Source: Prevotella sp. | GTDB taxonomy: Bacteria > Bacteroidota > Bacteroidia > Bacteroidales > Bacteroidaceae | Assembly: GCA_017462915.1 (NCBI GenBank) | Contig: JAFTQG010000018.1 | Location: 31,338 to 95,337 of the forward strand | Direction of reading: 5' to 3' | DNA: 64,000 nt | In this document: piece after piece, positions 49,379-57,574 of the stretch | How the letters are laid out: the number at the start of each line of letters is the position of its first letter | Numbering within the stretch: the first letter of the stretch is position 1 | Program-made: the position numbers and the translations under genes | Notes under the pieces: generated by a model | Told to the model about the DNA's origin: nothing | Seen by the model: only the letters and a program-made list of their open reading frames with translations | The model's database searches: none

Positions 49379-50861
49379 ACGCCTTCTTGTTGCAGATGCC
49401 GAGGAACTTGTTGTAGTTCTCCTCCCACAGCTCTTCGTCCTTCGGATGATACTCTATGAGTTCGAGAGAGTTGGCGATTATCTTCCTCATCTCCCAGATA
49501 TCCTTCACAAGGCCGACAGCCTTTGCCTGCACCATGATATTGCCGAGCGCCGTTCCCTCCTGCGGTCCAGCGAGGACGGTGACACCCGTGGCGTTGGCAG
49601 TGAACTGGTTGAGGTAGTCGTTCTTCGAGCCTCCGCCGATGATGTGGAGCGTCTTGATGTCGAAGGAAGCGAACTCCTTGAGCCATGAGAACACCTGACG
49701 GTATCTCAGCGCGAGGGAGTCGAAGATGCAGCGTATCACCTCGGCGTAGCCTTCAGGGACATGCTGGCCTGTCTCGCGGCAGTATTCCTTTATCGCCTCC
49801 TCCATGTTTACAGGGTTGGCGAACATCTTGTCGTCAGGGTTTATTATGCTCTGGAAGCCCGTTGCCTTCATGGCGTCGCCGAAGAGTGTGGCGTAGTCGT
49901 TAGGTACGGTGTCGCCCCATTCCTTGCGGCAGCGTTCGAGGAGCCACATGCCGCAGATGTTCTTGAGGAAGCGCGTAGTGCCTTCTATGCCGCCCTCGTT
50001 GGTGAAGTTGAGTTCATACGACTTCTCGTTGATGATGCAGTCCTTTGTCTCTATGCCCATGAGCGACCATGTGCCCGAGGAGAGGTATGCGAACTCCTCG
50101 TCCTTGGCAGGGACGGCAGCCACGGCAGAGCCTGTATCGTGGCCTGCCACGGCATATACAGGGACGGCGCCGAGGCCTGTAATCTCCTGCACCTCTGCGG
50201 TAAGTGTGCCGATGAGTGTGCCTGGCTGTACCATCTTGCCGAACCTCGAGCGTGAGAGTCCGAGCGTGGCGAGGAGTTCCTCGTCGAGCTGTCCTGTCCT
50301 CGGGTCGAGGAGTTCGGCTGTCGATGCTATGGTATACTCGCAGACATCGTTGCCTGTGAGCATCCACGAGAGGGCGTCGGGCACGAAGAGTATCTTCGCG
50401 GCGTTCTCGAGAGCCGAGTTTCCGGCGCGGCGCATGGCGTAGAGCTGGAAGATAGAGTTGAAGTTCATGAGCTGTATGCCTGTGACGTCATACAGTTCCT
50501 CCTTCGACTTGACGTTCTTCAGATAGTCTTCCATTGCCGAGAACGTGTGCGGGTCGCGGTATGCCCTCGGGTTGCGGAGTATCTGTCCGTCGTCGCCTAT
50601 GAAGACGAAGTCCACGCCCCAGGTGTCGATGCCGATGCTCGTGATTTCCAGTCCTCTGCGTGCCACCTCTTTCAGTCCTCGTATCACCTCGTTGTAGAGG
50701 GCGTAGATGTCCCAGTAGAACTGGCCGTGTGTCTGTATGAGATTGTTAGGGAATCGTGTTATTTCCTCAAGGCTGACCTTGCCATCCTTGACCTTGCCGA
50801 TAATGGTGCGTCCGCTGGTGGCGCCGAGGTCTACGGCGAAGAAGTTCTTGTCATTTTCCAT
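49377..50861 (-). CDS. rhaB: Rhamnulokinase
   Basis: A 494-aa FGGY-family kinase that phosphorylates L-rhamnulose to the 1-phosphate. AVDLGATSGRTIIGKV (about 9-24) is the phosphate-1 loop. TWGVDFVFIGDDG (about 78-90) and LMNFNSIFQLYAMRR (about 131-145) fit RhaB, and AGHDTGSAVAAVP (about 239-251) holds the catalytic aspartate. IIGGGSKNDYLNQFTANATG near the end is the adenosine site. It is the first gene of the cluster; the promoter lies at 51023-51054. Confidence 0.96.
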   Translation of the reverse strand: MENDKNFFAVDLGATSGRTIIGKVKDGKVSLEEITRFPNNLIQTHGQFYWDIYALYNEVIRGLKEVARRGLEITSIGIDTWGVDFVFIGDDGQILRNPRAYRDPHTFSAMEDYLKNVKSKEELYDVTGIQLMNFNSIFQLYAMRRAGNSALENAAKILFVPDALSWMLTGNDVCEYTIASTAELLDPRTGQLDEELLATLGLSRSRFGKMVQPGTLIGTLTAEVQEITGLGAVPVYAVAGHDTGSAVAAVPAKDEEFAYLSSGTWSLMGIETKDCIINEKSYELNFTNEGGIEGTTRFLKNICGMWLLERCRKEWGDTVPNDYATLFGDAMKATGFQSIINPDDKMFANPVNMEEAIKEYCRETGQHVPEGYAEVIRCIFDSLALRYRQVFSWLKEFASFDIKTLHIIGGGSKNDYLNQFTANATGVTVLAGPQEGTALGNIMVQAKAVGLVKDIWEMRKIIANSLELIEYHPKDEELWEENYNKFLGICNKKA

Positions 50862-50868
50862 GGTTGTC

Positions 50869-50990
50869 TGGTTAGTTGTTTGGTCGTTTGGTCGTTTAGG
50901 GGTTAGGGGTGTCAGGTTTTAGGTTGATAGCCGTTACAGGCCGGAATAGCCATTATAGCAGGAATAGCCGTAATAGCTGTTATAGGCCGC
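50869..50990. repeat. Composite intergenic repeat
   Basis: G/T 8-mers (50870-50925), then degenerate 9-mers ATAGCCGTT, ATAGCCATT, ATAGCAGGA, ATAGCCGTA, ATAGCTGTT (50928-50985). It sits in the leader of rhaB. Confidence 0.75.
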
Positions 50991-51022
50991 AAACAGCCCG
51001 AAACCGTCTGCTTTCCATTTTG

Positions 51023-51054
51023 CAAAGATACCTAATTTATGTCAATTACGAAAG
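51023..51054 (-). promoter_or_regulatory. Promoter of the rha cluster
   Basis: TATCTTTG on the minus strand (51030-51023); CTTTCG-like -33 bases about 20 bp upstream. It gives a leader of about 155 nt. No clear operator for a rhamnose regulator was seen, and no AraC-type gene is in the window. Confidence 0.65.
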
Positions 51055-51075
51055 TTTTTTCAAGTTTTTTTTCTT

Positions 51076-51111
51076 TTTGTGTACAAAAATGAATTTATTT
51101 GATTAATTTTG
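51076..51111 (+). promoter_or_regulatory. Promoter of nhaD
   Basis: TTTG (51076-51079) and TAATTTTG (51104-51111), with a long 24-bp spacer. It diverges from the rha promoter. Confidence 0.55.
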
Positions 51112-51159
51112 CATCGGAATATACTAACACATCAAAAACAAATCTAAAAAAATCAACAA

Positions 51160-52476
51160 ATGTCAACAATCACAATCATCGTGACTGCGTTCTGCATAGG
51201 CTATCTGTTCATAGCCATAGAGGCTGTCACGAAAATCAACAAGGCGGCCATAGCCGTCCTCATGTGCGTTGTCTGCTGGACACTCCTTGCCCTTGGCCAC
51301 GGCGGACTGAATCTTCCTGATTTTGAGCTCGGTGAGGCTATAGAGCGGAATCTCGGCGAGGCAGGAACGACCCTCTTCTTCCTCATGGGTGCAATGACTA
51401 TCGTGGAGATTGTCGACCAGCACGGAGGCTTCAACTGGGTGCGCGGTGCCCTCGCTTCAAAGACAAAGCGCTCGCTCCTGTGGAAGATTGCCTTCATGAC
51501 AGCCATCCTCTCTGCAGTGCTTGACAACCTCACAACGTCCATCGTGATGATTATGATTCTGCGCAAGCTCGTGGCAGACAAGAAGGACCGCATGTGGTAT
51601 GCAGTCTGCGTCATCATCGCGGCAAACGCCGGCGGCGCGTTCTCTCCTATCGGCGACGTGACGACCATCATGCTCTGGAACGGCAAGATGATTACCGCCC
51701 TCGGCGTCATCTCAGAGATCATCGTGCCTTCGTTCATAGCCTTCATCGTGCCTACGGCAGTGATGCAGATGCACCTGAAGGGCGATCTCCCTGCCGTCGT
51801 TGCCGACGAGCGTGAGAAGAGCATATCCCTGGTGACAAAGAAGCAGCGCATGACTATCTTCATCCTCGGTGTAGGCGGTCTCTGCTGCGTGCCTGTCTTC
51901 CATACGCTGACAGAGCTTCCTGCGTTCATGGGTATCCTCGGTGTGCTTGGTATCCTGTGGTGCGTGACAGAGGTCATCTACCGCAAGAACGACGAGCACG
52001 ACCCTATGGCAAAGCGCGTGACACAGATGCTCACACGCATCGACATGGGCACGATACTCTTCTTCCTCGGCATCCTCATGGCCGTGGCTACACTCTCTGA
52101 GATAGGCGTGCTGACAGCTCTCGGCAAGTGGCTTGACGAGAGCATCGGCAACCACTATCTCGTGACAGGCTCCATCGGTGTCCTCTCGTCCATCGTGGAC
52201 AATGTGCCTCTCGTGGCAGGTGCCATGAAGATGTACGTCATCGACCCTGCCGGCGGCGACTTCGGCGTGGACGGTGTCTTCTGGCAGCTCCTCGCATACT
52301 GTGCCGGCGTGGGCGGCTCAATGCTCATCATCGGTTCTGCCGCAGGCGTTGTTGTCATGGGTCTCGAGCGCATCAGCTTCGGCTGGTACATGAAGAATGT
52401 CACATGGATAGCTTTCGTAGGCTACCTCGCAGGTATCGTGTTCTACTGGCTTGAGAGGACATACATCCTCGGATAA
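51160..52476 (+). CDS. nhaD: Na+/H+ antiporter NhaD
   Basis: A 438-aa inner-membrane antiporter of the ion-transporter superfamily, with about 12 helices. It exports Na+ in exchange for protons. LSAVLDNLTTSIVMIMIL (about 126-143) and the later LSSIVDNVPLVAGAM (about 341-355) are the paired D-N helix breaks of the family. NAGGAFSPIGDVTTIMLW (about 158-175) is the NhaD signature. Length is typical. It is monocistronic with a terminator at 52591-52622 and no functional tie to its neighbours. Confidence 0.95.
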   Translation: MSTITIIVTAFCIGYLFIAIEAVTKINKAAIAVLMCVVCWTLLALGHGGLNLPDFELGEAIERNLGEAGTTLFFLMGAMTIVEIVDQHGGFNWVRGALASKTKRSLLWKIAFMTAILSAVLDNLTTSIVMIMILRKLVADKKDRMWYAVCVIIAANAGGAFSPIGDVTTIMLWNGKMITALGVISEIIVPSFIAFIVPTAVMQMHLKGDLPAVVADEREKSISLVTKKQRMTIFILGVGGLCCVPVFHTLTELPAFMGILGVLGILWCVTEVIYRKNDEHDPMAKRVTQMLTRIDMGTILFFLGILMAVATLSEIGVLTALGKWLDESIGNHYLVTGSIGVLSSIVDNVPLVAGAMKMYVIDPAGGDFGVDGVFWQLLAYCAGVGGSMLIIGSAAGVVVMGLERISFGWYMKNVTWIAFVGYLAGIVFYWLERTYILG

Positions 52477-52480
52477 GACA

Positions 52481-52570
52481 TAAGTAAGTCACAAAAATTA
52501 ATGTATACATACAAGATGTAAGTGCTTGCTTTATCATGGATTGTATCGTTTAATTTTTGTGACTTACTTA
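52481..52570. repeat. Long perfect inverted repeat after nhaD
   Basis: Two 21-bp arms (52481-52501 and 52550-52570) are exact complements, starting TAAGTAAGTCACAAAAATT, with a 48-nt spacer. The length and A/T content suit a tiny MITE remnant or a transcript-protecting hairpin. A related but imperfect TAAGTAAGTC is at 19090-19104. Confidence 0.8.
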
Positions 52571-52590
52571 AGAGAATAAATACGACAGAA

Positions 52591-52622
52591 GGTCCGTCTG
52601 CGGAAGCAGGCGGGCCTTTTTT
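52591..52622 (+). terminator. Terminator of nhaD
   Basis: GGTCCGTCTGC pairs with GCAGGCGGGCC around GGAA, followed by six T. It is a strong rho-independent type. Confidence 0.88.
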
Positions 52623-52628
52623 GCTTTT

Positions 52629-52745
52629 TCAGAGGATAGCCGGGATAGCCGATATAGCCGTGATAGAAGCTATAGAGACTATCCTGGCTATTTTGGCTAT
52701 ATCGGCTATTCCGGCTATCAACCTAAAACCTAAAACCTAACACCC
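52629..52745. repeat. 9-mer palindromic repeat with heptamer tail
   Basis: ATAGCCGGG, ATAGCCGAT, ATAGCCGTG, ATAGAAGCT, ATAGAGACT, then the complementary units to 52717; ACCTAAA heptamers follow (52724-52744). Confidence 0.85.
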
Positions 52746-52764
52746 CAAACCCTTCTCCAAAAAA

Positions 52765-52846
52765 AACGTCACCCTTCACCCTGCGGAAGGTGACCCTTTG
52801 CCCGACAGAAGGTGACCTTTCGCAAATCAAAAGGTCACCCTCCGCC
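52765..52846. repeat. 22-bp GGTGACC repeat, four units
   Basis: Cores at 52769, 52791, 52813 and 52835, exactly 22 bp apart. It sits upstream of the promoter of the pectinase cluster. Confidence 0.85.
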
Positions 52847-52976
52847 GAGCCCTCCGTCACGGTCGCCACCGCCATGCATATCCGTCTATGAGACAGATGC
52901 TTATATACAAATCGGAAGAAGACTGCGGCGCGGATTTTCACTTTTTACGGTTTTTCGTGCTTTTTGTACACTTTTT

Positions 52977-53008
52977 CTTGCATATTTTCTTTTTTCTTGC
53001 TATCTTTG
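52977..53008 (+). promoter_or_regulatory. Promoter of the pectinase cluster
   Basis: CTTG (52977-52980) and TATCTTTG (53001-53008) are 20 bp apart. The leader is about 145 nt and contains a repeated CGGACATTCA (53017-53026 and 53056-53065). Confidence 0.75.
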
Positions 53009-53158
53009 TACCGTCAACGGACATTCAAGGCGTCACGGCATAAAGGGAAGACACGGACATTCAGGAATCCGCCGCCACGCCCGCCGTCAGGCTTCCGCCC
53101 CGTGTCCGTCGGCAAAATGCCCCGAAATGATACAGAAAACTAACAAAAACTACTATCA

Positions 53159-56100
53159 ATGAAGAGAATCATCATTTGCTTGCTTGTGGCGCTCGCCACA
53201 ATCGCTGTCGGCAATACATACGCTCTTGCCGACGGACTGAAGGCGTTCCCCGGTGCCGAAGGCTACGGCGCATACGCCACCGGAGGACGCGGCGGAGAGG
53301 TGTGCTATGTCACACGCCTCGACGACTGTTCCAACGAAAATCTCGTGAAAGGCACTCTCCGCTGGGCCTTGCGACACGATAACGGCGGCCGCCCGAGGAC
53401 TATCCTGTTCAATGTGTCGGGCACGATATACCTGACATCGAAGCTGACCTTCCAGTATGGCGACGTCTCCATCCTCGGCCAGTCGGCTCCGGGCGGAGGC
53501 ATCTGTCTCGCAGGCTACAACATGTACATCAGCAAGGACAATGTCATAGTGCGCCATATACGCTTCCGCGCCGGCGATATCCCGTCGAAGTCGATGACAG
53601 GCCTTGACCTGGAGAACGCCAAGCGCGTGATCGTTGACCACTGCTCCATGACCTGGTCCATGGAGGAGTGTCTCACGGCATACGATACAGACTATACCAC
53701 CATCCAGTGGTGCATCATCGGCGAGGGACTCTACAGTTCCAAGAATGCCAAGGGAGCGCGTGCCTACGCCACACAGTGGGGCGGCGAGCACTCTACCATG
53801 CACCATACCCTCATCACCAATTCCCACTCACGCTCACCGCGATTCAACGGCGTGCGCTCGCCGAGCAACACACGCGGCGAGCACGACTATAAGGTAGACT
53901 CGGAGTTTGCCAACAATGTCGTCTTCAACTGGAGCGGCTCAGGCGCACAGTACGGCGGCGAATACGACAAGGATGTCGTGGAGGCTCCGGCATGGGCAAA
54001 GGCCGATCCGGGATACAACCGCGTCTATCTCATGAACAACTACTACCGTCCTGGACCGTCTACACAGAAGGGCACGACCTCGGGACGCTACTGGTGTGCC
54101 CCTTCTTCGCCTTACGGCGAGTGGTATCTCTCGGGCAACAAGTTCGAGGTGGACGGCACATTCTCCACAAAGACAGGAGTATGGGCAAAGGCAGAGATTG
54201 ACAAGGTCAACGCCGACAACCTCTACGGCACGGAGACAGCCTCTATGGGACGCGGCATAAATCTCACCGGCGCGAACGCCAGAAACTATATCATGAAGGA
54301 AATGCCGTATGCCCTGAGCGGCATGACATACGAGACAGCCGAGGAGGCTTTCACCAAAGTGACCTCCATGGCAGGAGCATCCCTGCCGCGATACGACGAG
54401 GTGGACCGCCGTCTGCTCGACGAGGCGGCAGGCAAGCGCGCACCGATGTTCGTCGGAGCGACGCTCCCTGGCGAGTACGGCATCATCGACTCGCCGGACG
54501 ATATACGTCTCGACAATCCCGGTACATACATGGCTGAGGGCAAGGCATACAGCAATTACCCGAACCTCGGCATGACCGTCAATGACCGTTACGCCATAGA
54601 TACCGACGGCGATGGTATGCCTGACGCTTACGAGACGGCAAAGGGGCTCAACCCTAATGACGCCGCCGACGGCAACGCCGTTGCCGGAAACGGATATACA
54701 AACCTTGAAAACTACCTCAACGGCATAGCCGACGGCATCATCAACAAGGCAGACTACGAGACAAGCACTCTGCCTGTAGAACCGGGAACGACGGCGCCTG
54801 CCACAGTGACCGTGACCTACGCCTCCACACCTGCCCAGACAGTGACCGTGGATTTCGGTGCACCGGTTCTGCTCCCTGCATCTCTCGGCACTGCCACATA
54901 TACCGCGTGGACGGGCAACGGCAACTACTACGAGACAGGAAAGGAGTATATCTTCAACAGCGACATCACGCTGACACCTGTCATTACGATAACATACGAC
55001 TTCCCGGGCGTGGAGCCTGTCTCGGTAGTGGCACGCACCTCCGTCGAGCTTCCTGTGCTCAGCCGTGAGGGATATTCGTTCAAAGGTTGGACAGACGGCA
55101 CAAAGACATATACGGGAACAGTATCTTTCACCACCTGTATGACGCTCACCCCTGTATTTGAAAAAGGTGCAGGAGTGTCTGGAAACGGCAGTATCATCGT
55201 CCGTTGGCCTTGCAGCGGAGAGCTGGATGCGTCTGGAATACAGCTCGATGGCATAACGATGACACAGCTGACAGATATGGTTTTCTCTGCCACAACACTC
55301 TCGGCAGGTTCCGCACTGTCAGTTGTCTCAAAGAAGGTAGGCTCAAACACGTATGCCGGCATACAGCCTAAGACGCAGATTTCCACACTCGATCGCGACA
55401 ACGCTGTGACCGCCGTGCTCACTGTCCCTAAAGGCATGACGGCAAAGGCGACAAAATTCACATTGCGTGGCACGAAGATCGGCACAGACGGAGGTCTGAT
55501 TGCTGTCGGTGTACAGTATGGCGACGGTGAGGAGACCATCGTTAAGAAAGATGTAGTAGTAGCTCGTGACAATGCCGCCGGGACATCTGTGGCAGTGGAA
55601 GAATTCCCTGATCAGACCATCACTTCCGACAATCCGCTCTATATCCGTGTATATGTCTATGGGCTTGGCAATACCAAGCAGCTCGGATTACGTAATTTCC
55701 TCCTTTACGGAACATGGGAAGGAACTTCCGGAGGCGTGGAGACCTGCATGTTCAAGGCAGAGGCCTCGCCTGCTCATGGCGGAACCATCACGCAGACACC
55801 TGTCGGCACCGAGTTCGAGGCTGGCAAGACAATCACCGTCACGGCGAAACCTTCCGAAGGATTCTTCTTTGAAAACTGGACAGACCATAACGGCAATATC
55901 CTCGGTTCTTCCGAGACCTTGGCGTATACAGTCAAGGAGAATACCCTCGTGACAGCCAACTTCAAGTCGGAGAGCGAGTATGCCGATGTCTTCGACAACT
56001 GCGCCCCTTACGACGCTGCCGTAAAGACCGTGGGCGAGCTCAAGGTAGCTCTCGACAAGGCTTCGCGCCGCAGCGATGCCAGTGAACGTTACCGCATATT

Positions 56101-57283
56101 CCTCCATAACGGAGTCTACGACTTCGGTACAAAGGCTCTCACGAGCGTCCCTGCCAACACCTCGCTGGTGGGAGAGAGCTGCGAGGGCGTGGTAATCATG
56201 AACAATCCCGGCTCTGTCTCCAACTATCAGACAGAGACTCCTGTGCTCTTCATCGACCAGAACCAGAACAACGTCTACATGCAGGACATCACCGTCCGCC
56301 AGAACCGTGACTGGAGCGACAAGACATCAAGAGGACAGGCGATAGCATTGCGCCAGCGTGGCAAGCAGGCCATATACAAGCAGGTGGCTCTGCAGGGCGT
56401 GCAGGACACATATTACCTCAACAAGGCCGACGCTTCAGCCTATTTCGAGGACTGCAACATAGCTGGAGAGGTGGACTTCATCTACGGCGACGGCACGGCA
56501 TATTTCAACCGTTGCCGCCTGCAGCCGGTATCCTCAAATGCGTATGTCACAGCTCCTAACACACAGGCCGGATACACGGGACTTGTCTTCGACGGATGTA
56601 CCATAGAGCGCATCGACGATGCCAAGGACGCCGTCACAGGCTACCGTCTCGGCCGTCCGTGGGGAGACTCTCCGGCGTCTACCTTCATAAATACCACGAT
56701 GAATGTCCTTCCTGCCGCCGCAGGATGGGGAGGCATGACAAGCGGCCTCGTGGTGCGCTTCCACGAATATGGCTCAAAGGATGCCGACGGCACACCGCTC
56801 GACCTCTCCAAGCGCTCGATTTCAGCCTGCAGCCCTGCCACAGGGTCCGACAGTCCTGTACTCTCCGAGGCACAGCTTGCCGATTATTCTCTCGCCAATG
56901 TCTTCGCCAAGGTGGCGCAGGGATGGCAGCCAGAGCAGGCTACGGTTCAACTCTCTGCCACGGCTCCTCGCCTTAACGGCACCACACTTTACTGGGACGC
57001 CGTGCCGGAGGCACTGGGCTATGCCGTGGTGAAGGACGGTGAGGTGATAGGATTCTCTACCATGACATCGTTTGTCGTGCCAGACGCCGTAAGCCTCTAC
57101 ACCATCCGCGTGGCAAACGCCATGGGCGGACTCGGTCTCCCGTCGGCTTCCGCCACGACAGGCATCACGGACATCATGACAGACGACACCCACGACGCTC
57201 CGATGTATAACACCGCAGGCCAGCGCGTGACACGCTCCGCACGGGGCATCATCATCTCCCGTGGCAGGAAAATCGTCAGATAA
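53159..57283 (+). CDS. Secreted pectate lyase-pectin methylesterase fusion (PL1-CE8)
   Basis: A 1374-aa exported multidomain enzyme. After the signal peptide (ending near ALA, about residue 24) a PL1 beta-helix covers about 28-440 (AFPGAEGYG, GGRGG, VIVDHCSMTWSMEECL, NNYYRPGPS). DTDGDGMPDAYETAKGLNP (about 481-499) is an EF-hand-like element. Beta-rich domains follow, with InlB/Flg_new-type repeats (GYSFKGWTDGTKTYTG, about 640; FFFENWTDHNGN, about 903). A CE8 pectinesterase occupies about 955-1250: GVQDTYYL, GEVDFIYGDGTAYFNRC and YRLGRPWGDSPA hold the catalytic aspartates and arginine. The tail PMYNTAGQRV...RGIIISRGRKIV matches the other secreted proteins. De-esterification and cleavage by one polypeptide would attack methylated pectin directly. 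Confidence 0.92.
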   Translation: MKRIIICLLVALATIAVGNTYALADGLKAFPGAEGYGAYATGGRGGEVCYVTRLDDCSNENLVKGTLRWALRHDNGGRPRTILFNVSGTIYLTSKLTFQYGDVSILGQSAPGGGICLAGYNMYISKDNVIVRHIRFRAGDIPSKSMTGLDLENAKRVIVDHCSMTWSMEECLTAYDTDYTTIQWCIIGEGLYSSKNAKGARAYATQWGGEHSTMHHTLITNSHSRSPRFNGVRSPSNTRGEHDYKVDSEFANNVVFNWSGSGAQYGGEYDKDVVEAPAWAKADPGYNRVYLMNNYYRPGPSTQKGTTSGRYWCAPSSPYGEWYLSGNKFEVDGTFSTKTGVWAKAEIDKVNADNLYGTETASMGRGINLTGANARNYIMKEMPYALSGMTYETAEEAFTKVTSMAGASLPRYDEVDRRLLDEAAGKRAPMFVGATLPGEYGIIDSPDDIRLDNPGTYMAEGKAYSNYPNLGMTVNDRYAIDTDGDGMPDAYETAKGLNPNDAADGNAVAGNGYTNLENYLNGIADGIINKADYETSTLPVEPGTTAPATVTVTYASTPAQTVTVDFGAPVLLPASLGTATYTAWTGNGNYYETGKEYIFNSDITLTPVITITYDFPGVEPVSVVARTSVELPVLSREGYSFKGWTDGTKTYTGTVSFTTCMTLTPVFEKGAGVSGNGSIIVRWPCSGELDASGIQLDGITMTQLTDMVFSATTLSAGSALSVVSKKVGSNTYAGIQPKTQISTLDRDNAVTAVLTVPKGMTAKATKFTLRGTKIGTDGGLIAVGVQYGDGEETIVKKDVVVARDNAAGTSVAVEEFPDQTITSDNPLYIRVYVYGLGNTKQLGLRNFLLYGTWEGTSGGVETCMFKAEASPAHGGTITQTPVGTEFEAGKTITVTAKPSEGFFFENWTDHNGNILGSSETLAYTVKENTLVTANFKSESEYADVFDNCAPYDAAVKTVGELKVALDKASRRSDASERYRIFLHNGVYDFGTKALTSVPANTSLVGESCEGVVIMNNPGSVSNYQTETPVLFIDQNQNNVYMQDITVRQNRDWSDKTSRGQAIALRQRGKQAIYKQVALQGVQDTYYLNKADASAYFEDCNIAGEVDFIYGDGTAYFNRCRLQPVSSNAYVTAPNTQAGYTGLVFDGCTIERIDDAKDAVTGYRLGRPWGDSPASTFINTTMNVLPAAAGWGGMTSGLVVRFHEYGSKDADGTPLDLSKRSISACSPATGSDSPVLSEAQLADYSLANVFAKVAQGWQPEQATVQLSATAPRLNGTTLYWDAVPEALGYAVVKDGEVIGFSTMTSFVVPDAVSLYTIRVANAMGGLGLPSASATTGITDIMTDDTHDAPMYNTAGQRVTRSARGIIISRGRKIVR

Positions 57284-57574
57284 GACATCCGTCTGACATC
57301 CTTTTCTGCGGGACTGCCGTAGTACGGCGCACTCGTCCCATACGCTTTGTGACGGGAGTGCCATAAGACGACACCATTATTATATAAGCATTGCGGCAGG
57401 CGTGCCGTACATGGACAAAGACTAATAACATGTAACATTATATAGCTGATCCTTTCCTGACAGACGGCAGAATATCATCCGCCGCCTGCCGGGAAAGGTC
57501 TTGAAGCAAGGAAAATGATGACAGACGCCCGATAGGGTGATTTTATCCTAATCTATCAAACATCAAACTAAACA

